This document shows, piece after piece, positions 1-11,244 of a stretch of DNA of 64,000 bases (within the stretch, counting starts at the first letter, position 1; each line of letters opens with the position of its first letter). The notes beneath the pieces are model-generated. The model worked only from the letters and a program-made list of their open reading frames with translations, made no database searches and was not told the DNA's origin. Position numbers and translations under genes: made by a program. Source of the DNA: Mesorhabditis belari (lineage: Eukaryota > Nematoda > Chromadorea > Rhabditida > Rhabditidae); NCBI GenBank assembly GCA_958450365.1, contig CAUEEP010000876.1, forward strand, positions 481,388-545,387. The letters run 5' to 3'.

Positions 1-3
1 TAG

Positions 4-3000
4 AGACTGGCGAAGAACAACAAGGCCCGATTGCACAAGGAGTTGATGCAGGAAAAAGAGAAGAAAGAAAAGGAAAAGAAGAAGGAGATTGAGGAGATTA
101 TCAGGAAGAATGAGAAGATGAAGAAGAAGGTTAGCTTTAGCAAAATTCACTTAAAAATTTGATCGATGTAACTTTTAAAAGGCAAAGTTGCTAATTTAGC
201 TACCTCTTTGAAACAAAATGAGCCTTAGTTTGTGTTTTTTCTAAAATTTCGTGTTTTAGTTTGGAGAGCTGCCTGCTCAACTCGTCTATCACGTGCCAAC
301 GAATGGACCGGACACGGCGATCAGCCCATGGAAATTCCACCCATCGATAAAGCAGTAAATTGATTGAATCAAGAATCTTATTTCTAGAAAAGCTTTGAAA
401 TTAGAATTTAAAGAATCTAGAAAAGCTTTGAAACACTTGTTTAATCTTACTTTTAGGTATATTTCGGAGTACAAGAGACGTGTGCTTATCAAGCAGATGT
501 GCTTGGAATATTGGATACAACGCGCGATCTCGCGGCTCTCCAAAAAGCAATCGATGACTGTAAATTTGAATATTTGAATTTAAATTTATTGGGTTAAGGA
601 GAATTATATGGTGTCAAACTTTAAAGATACTTTTTGCAAACATAAAGCTTTCTTTAAATACACGTTTTGTTTTATCAAAAGGGTTCACCATTTCTCTGCA
701 AAATAACTTGTGAGAGATTCCACAACGCTTTTCTTTCGTGGAGCTTATAGACTCCAAAGAAAGCTAGTCAAAATGTCAAAATGGCAGAGTTCAACTCATC
801 GTTTGAACAGTTTCTGCCACATAAACCTTCTTTGGTGTCTACTTAAAAAAGATAGAGCACACTTAATTACATAAGTTGCTAAATTTTCAGGAAACTCCCT
901 CCAATGGTTTTCTCTAGATGACAGTTTATAGATTTTGTGAAAAAAATGGTCTTTTGTTGAGCTGAAGCGCTGTTTGAGTTATCTTTTAAATGTCATTTGG
1001 TAGAGAACTAGTTAATCTTTCTACTGATATCAAACGCATATCATTTGACGAAGTTTTAGAAGTTTTAGAAAGTTCTTTGATTTTTAGCGCCATTTCATTC
1101 TCCTCAACCCAATAAATATCTAAAAACCTATTGGTCAAAAATAGTTTGAAAGATAGAATTTAATAAGCAATGCGACCAGTTTAGCGAAACAAGACTGAAG
1201 CTTTACGGTATCTTTAGTACTACAATCCTACACTTACAGTATTTTCAAGAACTAATTTAACTTGAAAAATAGGATTCTTTTAGAATTTATCACATTTTCT
1301 GAAAATAACTAACTAATGAAGGCCTCCAACTTAGGGTAGAATTTCAAAACGAGACCAATTCTATCTTGTTCAGTTTTTCATGGGCTTTCCGAATCCGCTT
1401 CTAATTTTTCCTAAATGGCTTGCAAACACAAGGGATTTGACTTTATAGTTTTAGCTATCAATTTGTAAGACTTCCTTGCTTGCCTTAAAAATAGTTCTCT
1501 TTGGCCGAGAGTACTCTCCGTTACAACATTTTTTGATCCGAGCTCGATTCTCTCATCGACAACGCTTTTAAACCAATATCTGTTTTTTCAACGGTAAATG
1601 TGTTTTTCTTTTAGATGGAATTTTCTATTAAACCATAATCAGGAAAAAAATAGTAATATAAAAGTCAGATTTTTGTATGGAGGGTTTCTGATTGTTGTCA
1701 TATTCTTTTCCTTCAAAGCATCGACTTTTTTATTAGCAAAATCAGGTTTACATATTCCACCTTAGGTTGGTGACTTTCTCTAATAAGTTTTTACAGCGCC
1801 TCGTCAACAACTGCAAGGCGAACAAACTCTTCGAAGGGAAAAGCCAACGGGATCAGACGTGGGCTCTCCTTGCTATCGTGTAAGTTAGCAGGAATTTATC
1901 TTAGAATATTTTGATATTGAATTTTGATATGTTAATTTGGTTCCATGCTCGAATAAGCTCATAAACTTTCAGCCAGAAACAGCTGATCGACCTTGACCAC
2001 TTCGAGATCCCGGACGATTCCATCCCGGACAAGTTATTGTTGGTAAGGATTTTGAAAGAGTAATCAAGTTTTAAAATTAGTTACAGTTTTGAATACAAAA
2101 GTTTTAAAATAAGCTAAGCCGAGTTGTAAGAATCTTTCTAGAACTTGTCTTTCTTATTTAATTTGTTTTTAGACGAATGCAACGGCTCATCCAGCGGACC
2201 AGTTCGAGTCGATGATTCTCAAGTGGGTTTCAAATTTTACACCAAAACTAACTTGTAATGAGGTTTTAAAACTATTAGCTTTATTAATATTAGCTTACTA
2301 GTTTAAATTTAGTGTTTAATTTTCATTTTACTATCATTTTATCATCACTTTAGCATCACCAAATGGATCTCGAGCGACGCATGGAAGAAGGCGAACGCCC
2401 GTTACCAGAAATATCATGATGGAGTGGTGAGTTGAAAAGAAAATGAGAATTAATTTTGATAAATTTCAAGCTTACAACTAAATCTTTGCTTTTTAAAATA
2501 AAAACATAAGTAAACAAATTTGTTTGAAAATTTCAGGCACCACTGATAGCCGTGATGAAATGGCTTAAATACATCCCACCAAACACGGTAAATCTTGAAA
2601 AGTTTTAGCTAAGCAAGTTTATAAGTAAAGTAGATTAGAGAGTATTTATTTTTTCTTGAGCCTATGCTTTCTAAAAAATACTCATTTTAAAAGCTATCGT
2701 CCTTAAAAAGTTAGCTTTTATTCAATCAGCCTTTCATTTTTTGTATCATTGACTAAGTGACCAAATTTAAGCTGATTGAATAAAAGCTGGAAGTTTGATT
2801 ACACTAGTTTTCTAAAATAGATTTAATTTTAATATTTTTTTTTATTTTAGCCGGATCACGCTAGTCACATATCGGTGGAGAAAGACGCCTCTGGGGAGAG
2901 AGGATGGAGACAATTCGAGAGACCACCGGAGATCGTCTTGGAGTCACAGGTGAAATTTACAAGTCTAGTTTTATGTAAAAGAATATAAACCTGCAACAAT

Positions 3001-5116
3001 TCATTATTTCCATAATATATTTTCAATTTCAGCTTCCTGAGCAATTCGAGTTCCTGGAAGAGGAGCTGGTGATGAGGAACGAGCGCTATGATAAAGTGAG
3101 TAACTCAGAAACTTAAGAAAAAGCAATATTTGGCAGAATAGAATCTAAATCAAGCTTTTAAGTGCTTTAGGTAAGTACGTTAAGCGTTTAACTAACAACT
3201 TATAGGTATTAGAAACATAGATTGGAACTAGAGATATTGGAAAGATCAGTTTTTGACTTATTGAAACTGTCAATTAGAATCAGAACACTGACTATCTAGC
3301 TTTATTTGGAGAACTTCAAAGACATTTAACTTATCGGTTAAATACTTTTTATTTTGAAATATTGTAATAAGAAAATAGACGGATTCCACATATTTTAAAC
3401 CATTACCACATTCAGATCTACACCGATGATCCGATGTTCGCCCAATGGATCGGCACACCGTATGAAGAGGCTGCACGAGAGATTATGGTAAGTTAAAAAT
3501 TGGAGAATAAAGTAAAGTGGTTAAGTTTAATTTCCCTAATTGAACAAAACCATCTTTTGGTTGGGGTGGGGCAAAGGCGGCTTGAAAAATCTCATCTTTT
3601 TTCACTTTGGCGGAGGGAAACTCTTTGAGGATCAAGATGGTCATTTCAGAGAGAATCCACGGACACCAACTTTGATACGAATAGTACAAGCGAATCGGGG
3701 AATACTTTTGATCTCTTTCAAAGCAAAATGATAGCTGAAGTGTTAAAGTTAAACACAGTTTGTTAGAAATTTGTTAATATGGTGACTGACTTTAGTGAAG
3801 TGTTAAAAGCTATCCTGCCAATGTTGCAAGATTGAAACTAAAACACCTTTGCCTTGCTATAATCGATGATTAAAATTCAGCTCCTAATTTTAAACCTTGA
3901 TCAATCAATAGACCAACTTTAACTTCAAACTGCAGTTTTTCTTTTTTATCTTCTAAAACAAATTGCGACTACTTTAGAGTTTGCTCAAAAAAGATCTTAC
4001 AACGAATTTTCTCTCATTAGTTTTAGTTCCAGGTCTGTCTTTGAACCACTTTACAATCAAGAGCTAAAATGGCTTAATGGAATCTGCTTTAATTGTAATG
4101 AAGTAAAGTAAGAAATGTCAAAGAAAGATTTTAGGAGAGGGGGATTGAACCCTCGACCTTTTTTGCTTTCCGGGCAAATGCTATAACCATTGAGCTATCC
4201 GGTATCCCGTTGCCAGAGAAGAAAGAGGAAATACAAGGGGGAAGAGAAAAGAAAACTACAGTCTTTTTTAGATTTTATCTTTTAAGCAACTCAGAGCCCG
4301 TTTTCAGAAGCCCGTCGAGGCGTTCATCTTGGATGAACAAGGGCAACCCGGGATGACCATCAACCCGCGAGAAAAGCCCATTGAGAACTGGTTCCTCAAC
4401 GACGCGAGGCCAGGGTGAGTGAAATTGCAAATGATTGCGTAAACTTGTTAAAATTGTTCTAAGATCTTAATATCATTTTTTAAAACTTTAATTTGCGATA
4501 TGAATCTCATAGTCAGCGATCATTGCTTTCATCAAGAGGTGGTTTTCGAAGCCAAGCTGAAAGCTCCAGTAATTTCATTTTTTTTGATTCCATTTTACAG
4601 TCAAATAGCGAAACTTCAATTTCTGCAGAACTTCTAAATTAGTTTTATCCATTAAAATCCAACTTTTAGATTTATTGGCCCTCGAGAGCGATCCCCAGTT
4701 GAGCTCGGGCCGCTCACCGACCACATCCGGGCAACGTGCTACTTCCAGACGTGCCTCGACGCCGGCTGGAGACCGATCGCGGTAAGAAAATACGTAAAAT
4801 TAAGTTTTGTTTACTTGTAAATCTCCAGAGTGTGTAGATTGCTAAATCTAGTGAAAGTAACTAGCAATTTCAAGTCTTGAGAAATCTTGAGAAACAGATA
4901 GTTAGTGCAAAGCCATTGAACGAATTTTTGATGTACTTTGGTCAACTGTTTCCTTTTAAAAAGATATTAAAGTTCATAAACGTTTTATATTTCTAATTTT
5001 AGAGAACCCATCTCAACCAGAGGGAACGCTTATTGATGGGACCTCATCCATTAGACGGATATGTCCTTGGCAACCGCGTGGACGCCTTCGAGGACGATCC
5101 AATTGAAGTGAACTAA
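4..5116 (+). CDS. 3' part of a multi-exon gene, unrecognised protein (405 aa visible)
   Basis: I see fourteen exons with GT-AG boundaries and fully consistent phases: 4-129, 260-354, 457-559, 1797-1879, 1973-2042, 2173-2222, 2354-2426, 2537-2587, 2851-2949, 3033-3095, 3416-3487, 4308-4414, 4670-4781 and 5003-5116 (TAA). The 5' end lies outside the window, because TAG at 1-3 reads as an acceptor. The first ~42 visible residues are Lys/Glu-rich and look like a coiled coil. The rest is mixed, soluble-looking sequence without membrane segments and with motifs such as WKFHPS, KWLKYIPPNT and CLDAGWRPIA. The exons are richer in G+C than the introns, as expected for real coding DNA. AATAAA occurs at 5121 and 5150. 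I do not recognise the family and assign no function. Intron 559/1797 is long (1.24 kb) and I see nothing in it. Intron 3487/4307 holds a dispersed repeat and a tRNA-like sequence. Confidence 0.85.
3525..3960 (+). repeat. Dispersed repeat in intron, inverted relative to 19240-19680
   Basis: About 430 bp inside the intron 3488-4307 matches, as reverse complement, the segment 19240-19680 in unit A and its twin at about 31920-32365 in unit B. Shared blocks include CTTTGAGGATCAAGATG and GACACCAACTTTGATAC. The copies are clearly diverged. The long reading frames here are by-products of the repeat. Confidence 0.7.
4133..4207 (-). pseudogene. tRNA-like sequence (Ser-GGA-like anticodon loop), degenerate
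   Basis: Read on the minus strand it has a D-arm-like TAGCTCAATGGTTATAGC, a five-pair anticodon stem TTTGC/GCAAA around CCGGAAA (anticodon GGA), and a T-arm with GGTTCAATCC. The acceptor halves do not pair well, position 33 is C, and the T loop has one base too many. It is therefore probably a tRNA pseudogene lying antisense in an intron. Confidence 0.4.
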
Positions 5117-5435
5117 TTTTAATAAACACCAAATAAGTTTAATAGATAGAATAAAAGCTTTATTTGGTAGTCGTAAAGTTAAAACTTAACTTAGAGCTCA
5201 GTTTTTAATCTTGAACTGAAAATTGGACTGAACTTTTGAAACTAAATCTTGTCCTAGATTCTAGAGTTTAAAAAAACTAGCTCTCTAGTTTGAAAGCTAG
5301 TTTGAATAACAATGAAACAACAATAAAAAAACTAATTTTGTTGCAAAATTTCAATATTAGATTATTAGAAAATTAGAAAATTAGCAAAAACTAAAGTTTA
5401 CAGCAATTTTGAGTTACCTTATCTTCAAAATTTCA

Positions 5436-5472
5436 GCTTCAATCGGGCAATCCGTACAATGGACCGTATTGA
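5436..5472 (+). other. Possible alternative last exon of the 5' gene
   Basis: A TTTCAG acceptor at 5430-5435 is followed by 12 codons ending in TGA (LQSGNPYNGPY then stop). The upstream exon contains GTGAAC at 5110, after an in-frame GAA. Splicing 5109 to 5436 would keep phase 0 and replace the ending VN with an 11-residue Gly/Tyr/Pro tail. The donor is weak, so this is a hypothesis, not a firm exon. Confidence 0.3.
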
Positions 5473-5572
5473 ATGGAAAAGAAAAAGGAAAAATGATTCT
5501 TTTGAATGTGAATGTGATTTAAGTTGTTTTGCTTGTTTTTTTGTGAAAAATATGATTTTTGGGAACTTTTGG

Positions 5573-5733
5573 GATGTGATTTTAGGTTTAGCCGGGTTTA
5601 GTTGGCTTTGTGATATTGTCAACAAAAAAAAACGATAACAAGTTTTCCAAAGGATGTGATTTTAGGTCTAGCTGGGTTTAGTTGGCTTTGTGATAATGTC
5701 AACAAAAAAAAAACGATAACAAGTTTTCCAAAG
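5573..5733 (+). repeat. Tandem duplication, two units of about 80 bp
   Basis: Units 5573-5652 and 5653-5733 are near-identical. Each contains GATGTGATTTTAGGT, GGGTTTAGTTGGCTTTGTGA and an A-run followed by CGATAACAAG. Confidence 0.85.
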
Positions 5734-5824
5734 CTTTTTCAAAAAAACACAATAGAATATCAGCAATTTGCAAAATAAATTACAAAACAAATTTTGCAAA
5801 CTAATAGTTTACAAAAATTCTTTT

Positions 5825-6360
5825 GATCGAAACAAATTTTATGAGTTGGATCTGAGCCTTAGCATTGCGATACTTCACACAAAGGTTTACTAGGGAAAGG
5901 CACCAGGTCAAGGTGTACTGTACTGTACTTTTTCTTGTGACTAGAGTAACAGCTGTGATCACTTCTTACCTTATTTTGGTAGATAACCTGTTTTTTTTCA
6001 GACCCACAAACTCAAGTAACTACAATTCTCTTAAAGTTAGATTAGGCTCATTATCTTGAAACTGATTGATAGCATTTATAAATCACAGCTGACTAGAGTA
6101 ACGGCTGTGATCATCTCTTACCTTATTTTGGTAGATAACCAGTCACAGCTGATCCGAGATTAGGCTCACCCTACCTTGCACTTTGTGCCCACAAAAGAAA
6201 CGCAACCTTTTTGGTTTATTAAACTTCTTGTATAAGTTACAGTAAAGTCTTAATAGGGAAAGGCACCAAGTTTACAAAACTTCTTTTGATCGAAACATTT
6301 TATGAATTGGATCTGAGACTTAGCATTGCAATACTAGGGAAAGGTACCAGGTCAAGGTGG
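5825..6360 (+). repeat. Interleaved direct repeats
   Basis: Two motifs recur. GGATCTGAG.CTTAGCATTG with flanks occurs at 5825-5872 and 6288-6334. A ~50-bp block with GTGATCA..TCTTACC and TTATTTTGGTAGATAACC occurs at 5938-5990 and 6091-6141. AGGGAAAGGCACCA recurs at least twice more. No coding function is visible. Confidence 0.65.
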
Positions 6361-6852
6361 GCTTTTAATACGAGAGCCATGGGGCTTTATAGCATCGGCT
6401 ATGCTGACTCTGAATATGCTTTTACTTGTCCAAAGGAACTTTGTAAAGCAAGATATTTGGCATCAAAGTTTAGACCGATTTAAACAAGTTTTACTGAATG
6501 AGGATTGGATAAAGATCGGCTTTGGAGTTGAAATTTATGAGATTGGGATTTCATACGGATTTCCGATTTTGTTTTGATAATGTTTGATAGCCCAAATCTA
6601 GTTAAAAACCTAAGCTAAGTCTTTTTCTTCCTCTTCCAATTTGTGCAGTGCATGAGAGGGTACCGATGAGGCAATGATTATTTAGATATTTATTCCGAAT
6701 ATAGCACAATCACTAATCTAGCGAGAAAATACAATAAATAGAATCAATCGTTGGTTCAGTGTTTCAAAGCCAAAGGAGAAAGAATACAAAGTGGGCTCCG
6801 CCTCTTTTTATCACAAATACGAGGTTTAGAGGAAGGACAAGAGAATCGGAGA

Positions 6853-6912
6853 TACCGTATTTTCCTTAATAGTAGTGCGCACTAATATTTTTTCAACCCC
6901 CTCCAGCCTGCA
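6853..6912 (-). repeat. Truncated short MITE (family B)
   Basis: The segment starts with the terminal motif TACCGTATTTTC and continues through AGTAGTGCGCACTA and TTTTTTCAACCCCCTCC. It matches the reverse complement of the complete 84-bp element at 51726-51809. The far terminus is missing, and the sequence runs directly into an 18-bp minisatellite. Confidence 0.65.
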
Positions 6913-6972
6913 CTGCTATTACAGACTGCATTACTATTATAGACTGCATTACTATTACAGACTGCACTACTT
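6908..6972 (+). repeat. 18-bp minisatellite, about 3.5 units
   Basis: The unit is approximately TGCATTACTATTACAGAC with minor variants. It is adjacent to the truncated MITE, whose end it may have grown from. Confidence 0.8.
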
Positions 6973-8529
6973 TCAATCACAGAATCAAGATTGTCGATTG
7001 ACGGTTTTCTTCCATGCGGCTCATAGCGATTGCTTGGCCGTTGAGATCACACCCTCTTCATAAGCGTCGAAGTTGAAGTTTTCGATTTCACTGGGGAGAC
7101 CAATCTTTGAGTTTGGCATCAAGAAATCAAGTGGACGCAGCACGCGATCTTCTTTCAAAGCCAAAGAAAAGCAATACAAAGTGAGCTCCGTCCCCTTTTA
7201 TCACACAAACGCTCTTTAGAGGAAGGACAAGAGAATCAGAGATATTCAAAATCAAAGCATCAAATAAGATTTCACAGAAAAGAGCTACTTTTCTGCACAC
7301 AATTGTTCAAGGGAATGGTGGCTTATGTAAGTTTGATCAATTTGTTCAATATATTCATCTGAATGACCGCATTTATTATATTTAGGACTTTGCTGGTGAA
7401 CCATGTGGCTGATCCAGCAAAATATAATTGCAAATTTGAAACAAAAAACAAAATCCTTAATCAAATAAACTTTAAAAATCAAAAATTAAAAAAACTGCAA
7501 GAATTTATGGAAAACCCTAATACTTTTACATTTCAATCTTTATCAAGTTCCAATGTAAAGATCCTATAATTTTTGTCCGGCAAAGTTTGTTAAGAAAATT
7601 TGTATCAAGTTTGTTTTCTTTGAGTGATACTACTTTAGTTTTATCAAAAAATAATAACTTAACTTTGGATTTTTGCTTAATTTCAAAAATGGTCATTTAT
7701 CCTCTAAAAACTCTTGGTTCTATCATTTTGTTGGGTACTGTATATAGAAAAATACTCGTTAAAGGATTTACAAAGTGACTGACAGAGAATAGTGGTTAAG
7801 AATTGAAAATGAAATTGTCATTCAAATTTTCTAGATGATCTGTGTCGAGAAAGTGATAATTGGTTAGCCGGATTTGACTCTCAGTTTCCACGATTTATTT
7901 GTAAACGGAAACCATGACTTTTTCAGCTCTAGAAGCTGAATGAACTGTAATTTTACCTTCGTAAAGTGTTCTGTTTCTTAGAGTGTTCTGTTTCTTTTCA
8001 AGATTAGTTTATTTGACCCGAAAACACAAAAACAATGCTAGCACCAGTATCAAAAGAATGTCAAATTTCGAACTCAAATTGTTTCCATTTCTTTGCCCTC
8101 TTCTACCATTAAAAGTGGGATTTTCTCGGATTCTGGATGAAATTTATGACAAATCATCCAATTGATTGACGCCAATAGAATACAAGCAATCACGATGAAG
8201 AGTAATGAGTAGAAGATTTCTAAAATAAATACTGGAATTTGATCTATTCATAGTTGAGTCTATTGTCTTTTTAGTGATTTTAAAATAGAATTACGCATAG
8301 GGAAATCTGAGGATAAGTTTTTCTGTCCAGTTACAGCATGCAAAGTAAACTTTGAGCTCAAAAAAATTGGCTTGGTTCGTTATTTTCCCGGATGCTGGAG
8401 TGAAATTAAAAAATTAGCAACAACTTCTGCTGGATTAAGGATTTCAAAGGGTTTTAAATAGATCTTTATAACTTTTATATAGTTATAACTTATAACTTTT
8501 CTATTTTTAGAACTTTTATTGGCTTTAAT

Positions 8530-8751
8530 TACCGTATTTTCTCTAATAGTAGTGCACCTTGAGCGTCGCCTAAATTGCTCGAAATCTCGAGAACCGCTTA
8601 TCAGAACCTATCGATGTGGGGTCGGAAAATGTAGCTGGCGATGAGATCTAGTGGGGGATTTGAGTGTTGAGCTTCTGCAAAAGCTTGGAAACTGTAAAAT
8701 AGTCACCAACTCGGCTCACCGGGGTGCACTACTGTTAGAGAAAATACGGTA
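8530..8751 (+). mobile_element. MITE family A (222 bp, TA-flanked)
   Basis: The termini are inverted repeats, TACCGTATTTTCTCTAATAG on the left and the reverse complement on the right, with TA at both ends as in Tc1/mariner insertions. The interior carries CTCGAAATCTCGAGAACCG and CCTATCGATGTGGGG. Other copies lie at 8837-9051, 19989-20210 and 32670-32891. It has no coding capacity and is non-autonomous. Confidence 0.85.
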
Positions 8752-8836
8752 TTATTTGCCTTATTACTGGCTTGGCTTGGATAAAGTTCCTGCTAGAACC
8801 TGGCTCGCAGGTCTGATTGAAATACCTTTGGCTAGA

Positions 8837-9051
8837 TACCGTATTTTCTCTAATATTAGTGCAGCCTTGCCTAAATTGCTCGAAATCTCGAGAACCGGTT
8901 GTCAGAACCTATCGATGTGGGGCCGGAAAATGTAGCTGACGATGAGATCTAGTGGGGGATTAGAGTGTTGAGCTTCTGTGAAAACTTTGAAAGCCGTAAA
9001 ATAGTCACCAACTCGGCTCTGGGGTGCACTACTATTAGAGAAAATACAGTA
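8837..9051 (+). mobile_element. MITE family A, second copy
   Basis: It has the same termini and interior as the 8530 copy, in the same orientation only 85 bp downstream, with small deletions near the left end (GCAGCCTTGCC) and in the right half. Confidence 0.85.
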
Positions 9052-9495
9052 ATCATACTCACCAACGCTTAAAAGCACCATTGATCCACTTGAAGAAAAC
9101 CTGAGAATTTGAGAATACAAAGACAAATAGTCAATTGAAATTGAAACTTCAAAGAAACAAAGAAACAATGACGAGATTTTGTTTTAAAAATGCTAACAGC
9201 GGCAAAACTTGGAAAATTTATTAGTGCTGTTTAGTGATTTCTTCATGTCGACAAAAAGATAAGCTCTTCTTTTTTCTCTCATTGTTTTCGATCGATTCAC
9301 TTCCAATCATGTGCCACGAGAAATAAGAAAAACAAAAAGTTTAGAGTCAGATTTTAAAATAATGCAAATGATAGTTTAATTCATTCATTTATTATGTCCA
9401 GAGCTTGAGATTTCAGCTTTTTTGATGACTTTAGCTATTTTGTGACTAAAACTTTAAAAATTCCTCAAAAGAATTTAAAAATTCCTTTTTTACAG

Positions 9496-9694
9496 CTTTG
9501 GAACATCTTTGAATTGGAACACTTTTACTTCAAAACTTCGGCTAGATATCAAAAACAAAGACGATGCCAATGGGAACTTTGAGATAGTACGCCGCTTTGA
9601 GTCAATCACAAATGTGACAACCGTCAAACCGGAACACCTGGACAAATTAAAGGAAAATTCAAGACATTTAGAAATGAGACTATCACTTGCTTAA
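9496..9694 (+). CDS. Orphan last coding exon, unknown protein
   Basis: A strong TTTTTTACAG acceptor is followed by an open frame (phase: 1 nt, then codons) of about 65 residues ending in TAA at 9692-9694, with AATAAA at 9770. The peptide is hydrophilic and coding-like (motifs LDIKNKDDANGNFEIVRRF and VKPEHLDKLKEN). I could not find upstream exons in phase, so the gene is either unresolved or a fragment. Confidence 0.4.
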
Positions 9695-9809
9695 TTTCCC
9701 ATTTTTTAAAAAAATTCTCATACATTTCTCTTTTTATTTTAACCTTTAACAAAATATTCAATTGTTTTTAATAAAAATAAAAAAAAATAATAAAAAATTC
9801 TTCAAAAAT

Positions 9810-9881
9810 TGCCCCCAGGCAGGATCGAACTACCGACCTTTGGTTTACAAGACCAACGCTCTACCACTGAGCTATAGGGGC
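9810..9881 (-). tRNA. tRNA-Thr (anticodon UGU)
   Basis: The 72-nt cloverleaf has a paired acceptor (GCCCCTA with TGGGGGC), a D-arm GCTCAGTGGTAGAGC, an anticodon stem TTGGT/ACCAA around CTTGTAA (anticodon TGT), and a T-arm with GTTCGATCC. A near-identical gene lies at 47490-47561. It is divergently oriented to the tRNA-Thr(CGU)-like sequence at 9998. Confidence 0.93.
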
Positions 9882-9997
9882 TTTTGAATGGCCGTGAGAA
9901 ATTTCCCTTTTGAACATTTGAACAGCTTATTCTTCTCTTTTGATGTTTTGATGAATAAATAAATATTCATTATCCATTTCTTTTCTTTAGATTCATT

Positions 9998-10080
9998 GCC
10001 CGTTTAGCTCAGTGGCAAAGCGTCTGTCTCGTAAGCGATGGGTAAACAGAAGGGCATCAGTTCAATCTCGATAGTGGGCA
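9998..10080 (+). pseudogene. tRNA-Thr(CGU)-like, with an 11-nt insertion after position 37
   Basis: It matches the intact gene at 47681-47752 from GCCCGTTTAGCTC to AGTGGGCA, but has 11 extra bases at 10034-10044 between CTCGTA and AACAGA. That is exactly the canonical tRNA intron site (37/38). The D stem has a C-A mismatch and the T stem (ATCAG/TCGAT) is damaged, so it is probably a pseudogene. An intron-containing gene cannot be excluded. Confidence 0.6.
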
Positions 10081-10139
10081 ATTCAAGACTTTTTTTTGGA
10101 ATTTGAGGAAAATTGTGTAATAAGAATTATATAAATCTC

Positions 10140-10235
10140 ATCGTCATTGGCTCTGTGGCATAGCGTTGGTTTAGCAGACAGAAGGTCACTTTCGATTTCG
10201 ATTTCGCTTTCGGTTCGATTCCAGCATGAGACATT
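10140..10235 (+). pseudogene. Highly degenerate tRNA-Thr-like copy
   Basis: It keeps GGCTCTGTGGCATAGCG (D-arm-like), CAGACAGAAGGTC (3' side of the anticodon arm) and GGTTCGATTCCAGCATGA (T-arm-like), with a TTTCGA-rich expansion between them. It corresponds in position to the degenerate copy at 47818 in the second tRNA-Thr locus. Confidence 0.45.
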
Positions 10236-10790
10236 GAGGCTTCTCCATGAGGCTTTTTTCCGTGATCTTCCCATCCAATAAATAGGCATCATTGACAGTT
10301 AATGAGTCTCAATGATTTGTAAGGGGAAATCAAGGGACACACCGCTCAATGCACTCATCCAGGTGTGTTCGCGGGGGATTAGCATGGATGGATTGGAGAA
10401 AGACCAATTCTGGACTCGATTTCTCTTCTTTTCACCATTGATGTTATCTCATTCACAAATTGCACACATCCTTCGAATTTAATGATGATTTGAGGGGAAA
10501 GTAAGCCAATGATAGCGTGTGAACAGCTGGATCTGTGCAGTTGATTTGTGCAGTTGTTTTTGGAATCTATGAATCTCCATCTCTTGAATTTGAAAACTGT
10601 TACAGTTCTTTAAACTTTAGCCTTTCTAAAACTCTTTAACTTTTGAAATCTACCGTAATCTAGCCTTTAGTCTAATCAAATCCTTTTGTTAGACCAGATT
10701 GTTAGACGCATTGTTAGATCAGATTCACAGAGTTTCACTCTTACAAATATCATCAAAGCTTTTGCTATACAGTCTTAAGCTGAGTGTACG

Positions 10791-10950
10791 CTTTGCTACG
10801 CTTTGCTACGCTTTGCTACGCTTTGCTACGCTTTGCTACGCTTTGCTACGCTTTGCTACGCTTTGCTACGCTTTGCTACGCTTTGCTACGCTTTGCTACG
10901 CTTTGCTACGCTTTGCTACGCTTTGCTACGCTTTGCTACGCTTTGCTACG
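10791..10950 (+). repeat. Decamer minisatellite, 16 near-perfect units of CTTTGCTACG
   Basis: There are fifteen exact units and a last variant unit (CTTACGTACG). The flanking GTACG and the following GTACGCTTTGC belong to the same theme. Since 10 is not a multiple of 3, all three frames stay open and produce artefactual low-complexity ORFs of 100-144 codons. A tRNA-like sequence follows within 35 bp. Confidence 0.97.
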
Positions 10951-10983
10951 CTTACGTACGCAAAGAGTACGCTTTGCTTTAGA

Positions 10984-11060
10984 CGGCGGTCTAGCGGTTA
11001 GTGTGCTTGTCTACAGAACAAATCGATTTCTCGTCGTGAGTTCGATTCCCCACTTGGCAA
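10984..11060 (+). pseudogene. tRNA-like sequence next to the decamer array
   Basis: It has an A-box-like TAGCGGTTAGTGTGC, a short stem TTGT/ACAA around CTACAGA, and a B-box-like GAGTTCGATTCCCC. The acceptor does not pair convincingly. It is probably a degenerate tRNA or the head of a tRNA-derived repeat. Confidence 0.4.
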
Positions 11061-11244
11061 CGTTTTGCTTTTCGACAAACTTCTTTGCTTTTATAAAGAC
11101 CTTTTTGATTTCCACGAATTCTTATACTATTACTCATTTTGTGACTAATCATTGCTATTTATTCCTTTGTTTTTTCTTTATTCCCAATAAGCTCCTTTTA
11201 GAATCCGAGTTTGAATAATCATTCGTCTCCAATCTACACTTTAT

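Larger units (their letters stand above)
6755..7245 (+). repeat. Direct repeat pair of about 90 bp (6755-6850 and 7150-7245)
   Basis: Both copies contain TTTCAAAGCCAAAG, AATACAAAGTG.GCTCCG, TTTTATCAC and TTTAGAGGAAGGACAAGAGA. They flank the truncated MITE and minisatellite at 6853-6972, so the whole block may be a composite repeat. Confidence 0.7.
5117..9495. other. Intergenic, repeat-rich, no supported gene
   Basis: Apart from the repeats and MITEs listed separately, I see no exon chain with consistent phases here. ORFs of 60-70 codons at about 7363-7778 and 7983-8165 are AT-rich, lack convincing splice sites and match nothing I recognise. Confidence 0.5.

Noticed and set aside
10699..11218. 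Overlapping ORFs of 100 and 144 codons
   Set aside because: They are created by the decamer array, which leaves all three frames open. The protein is a pure translation of the repeat.
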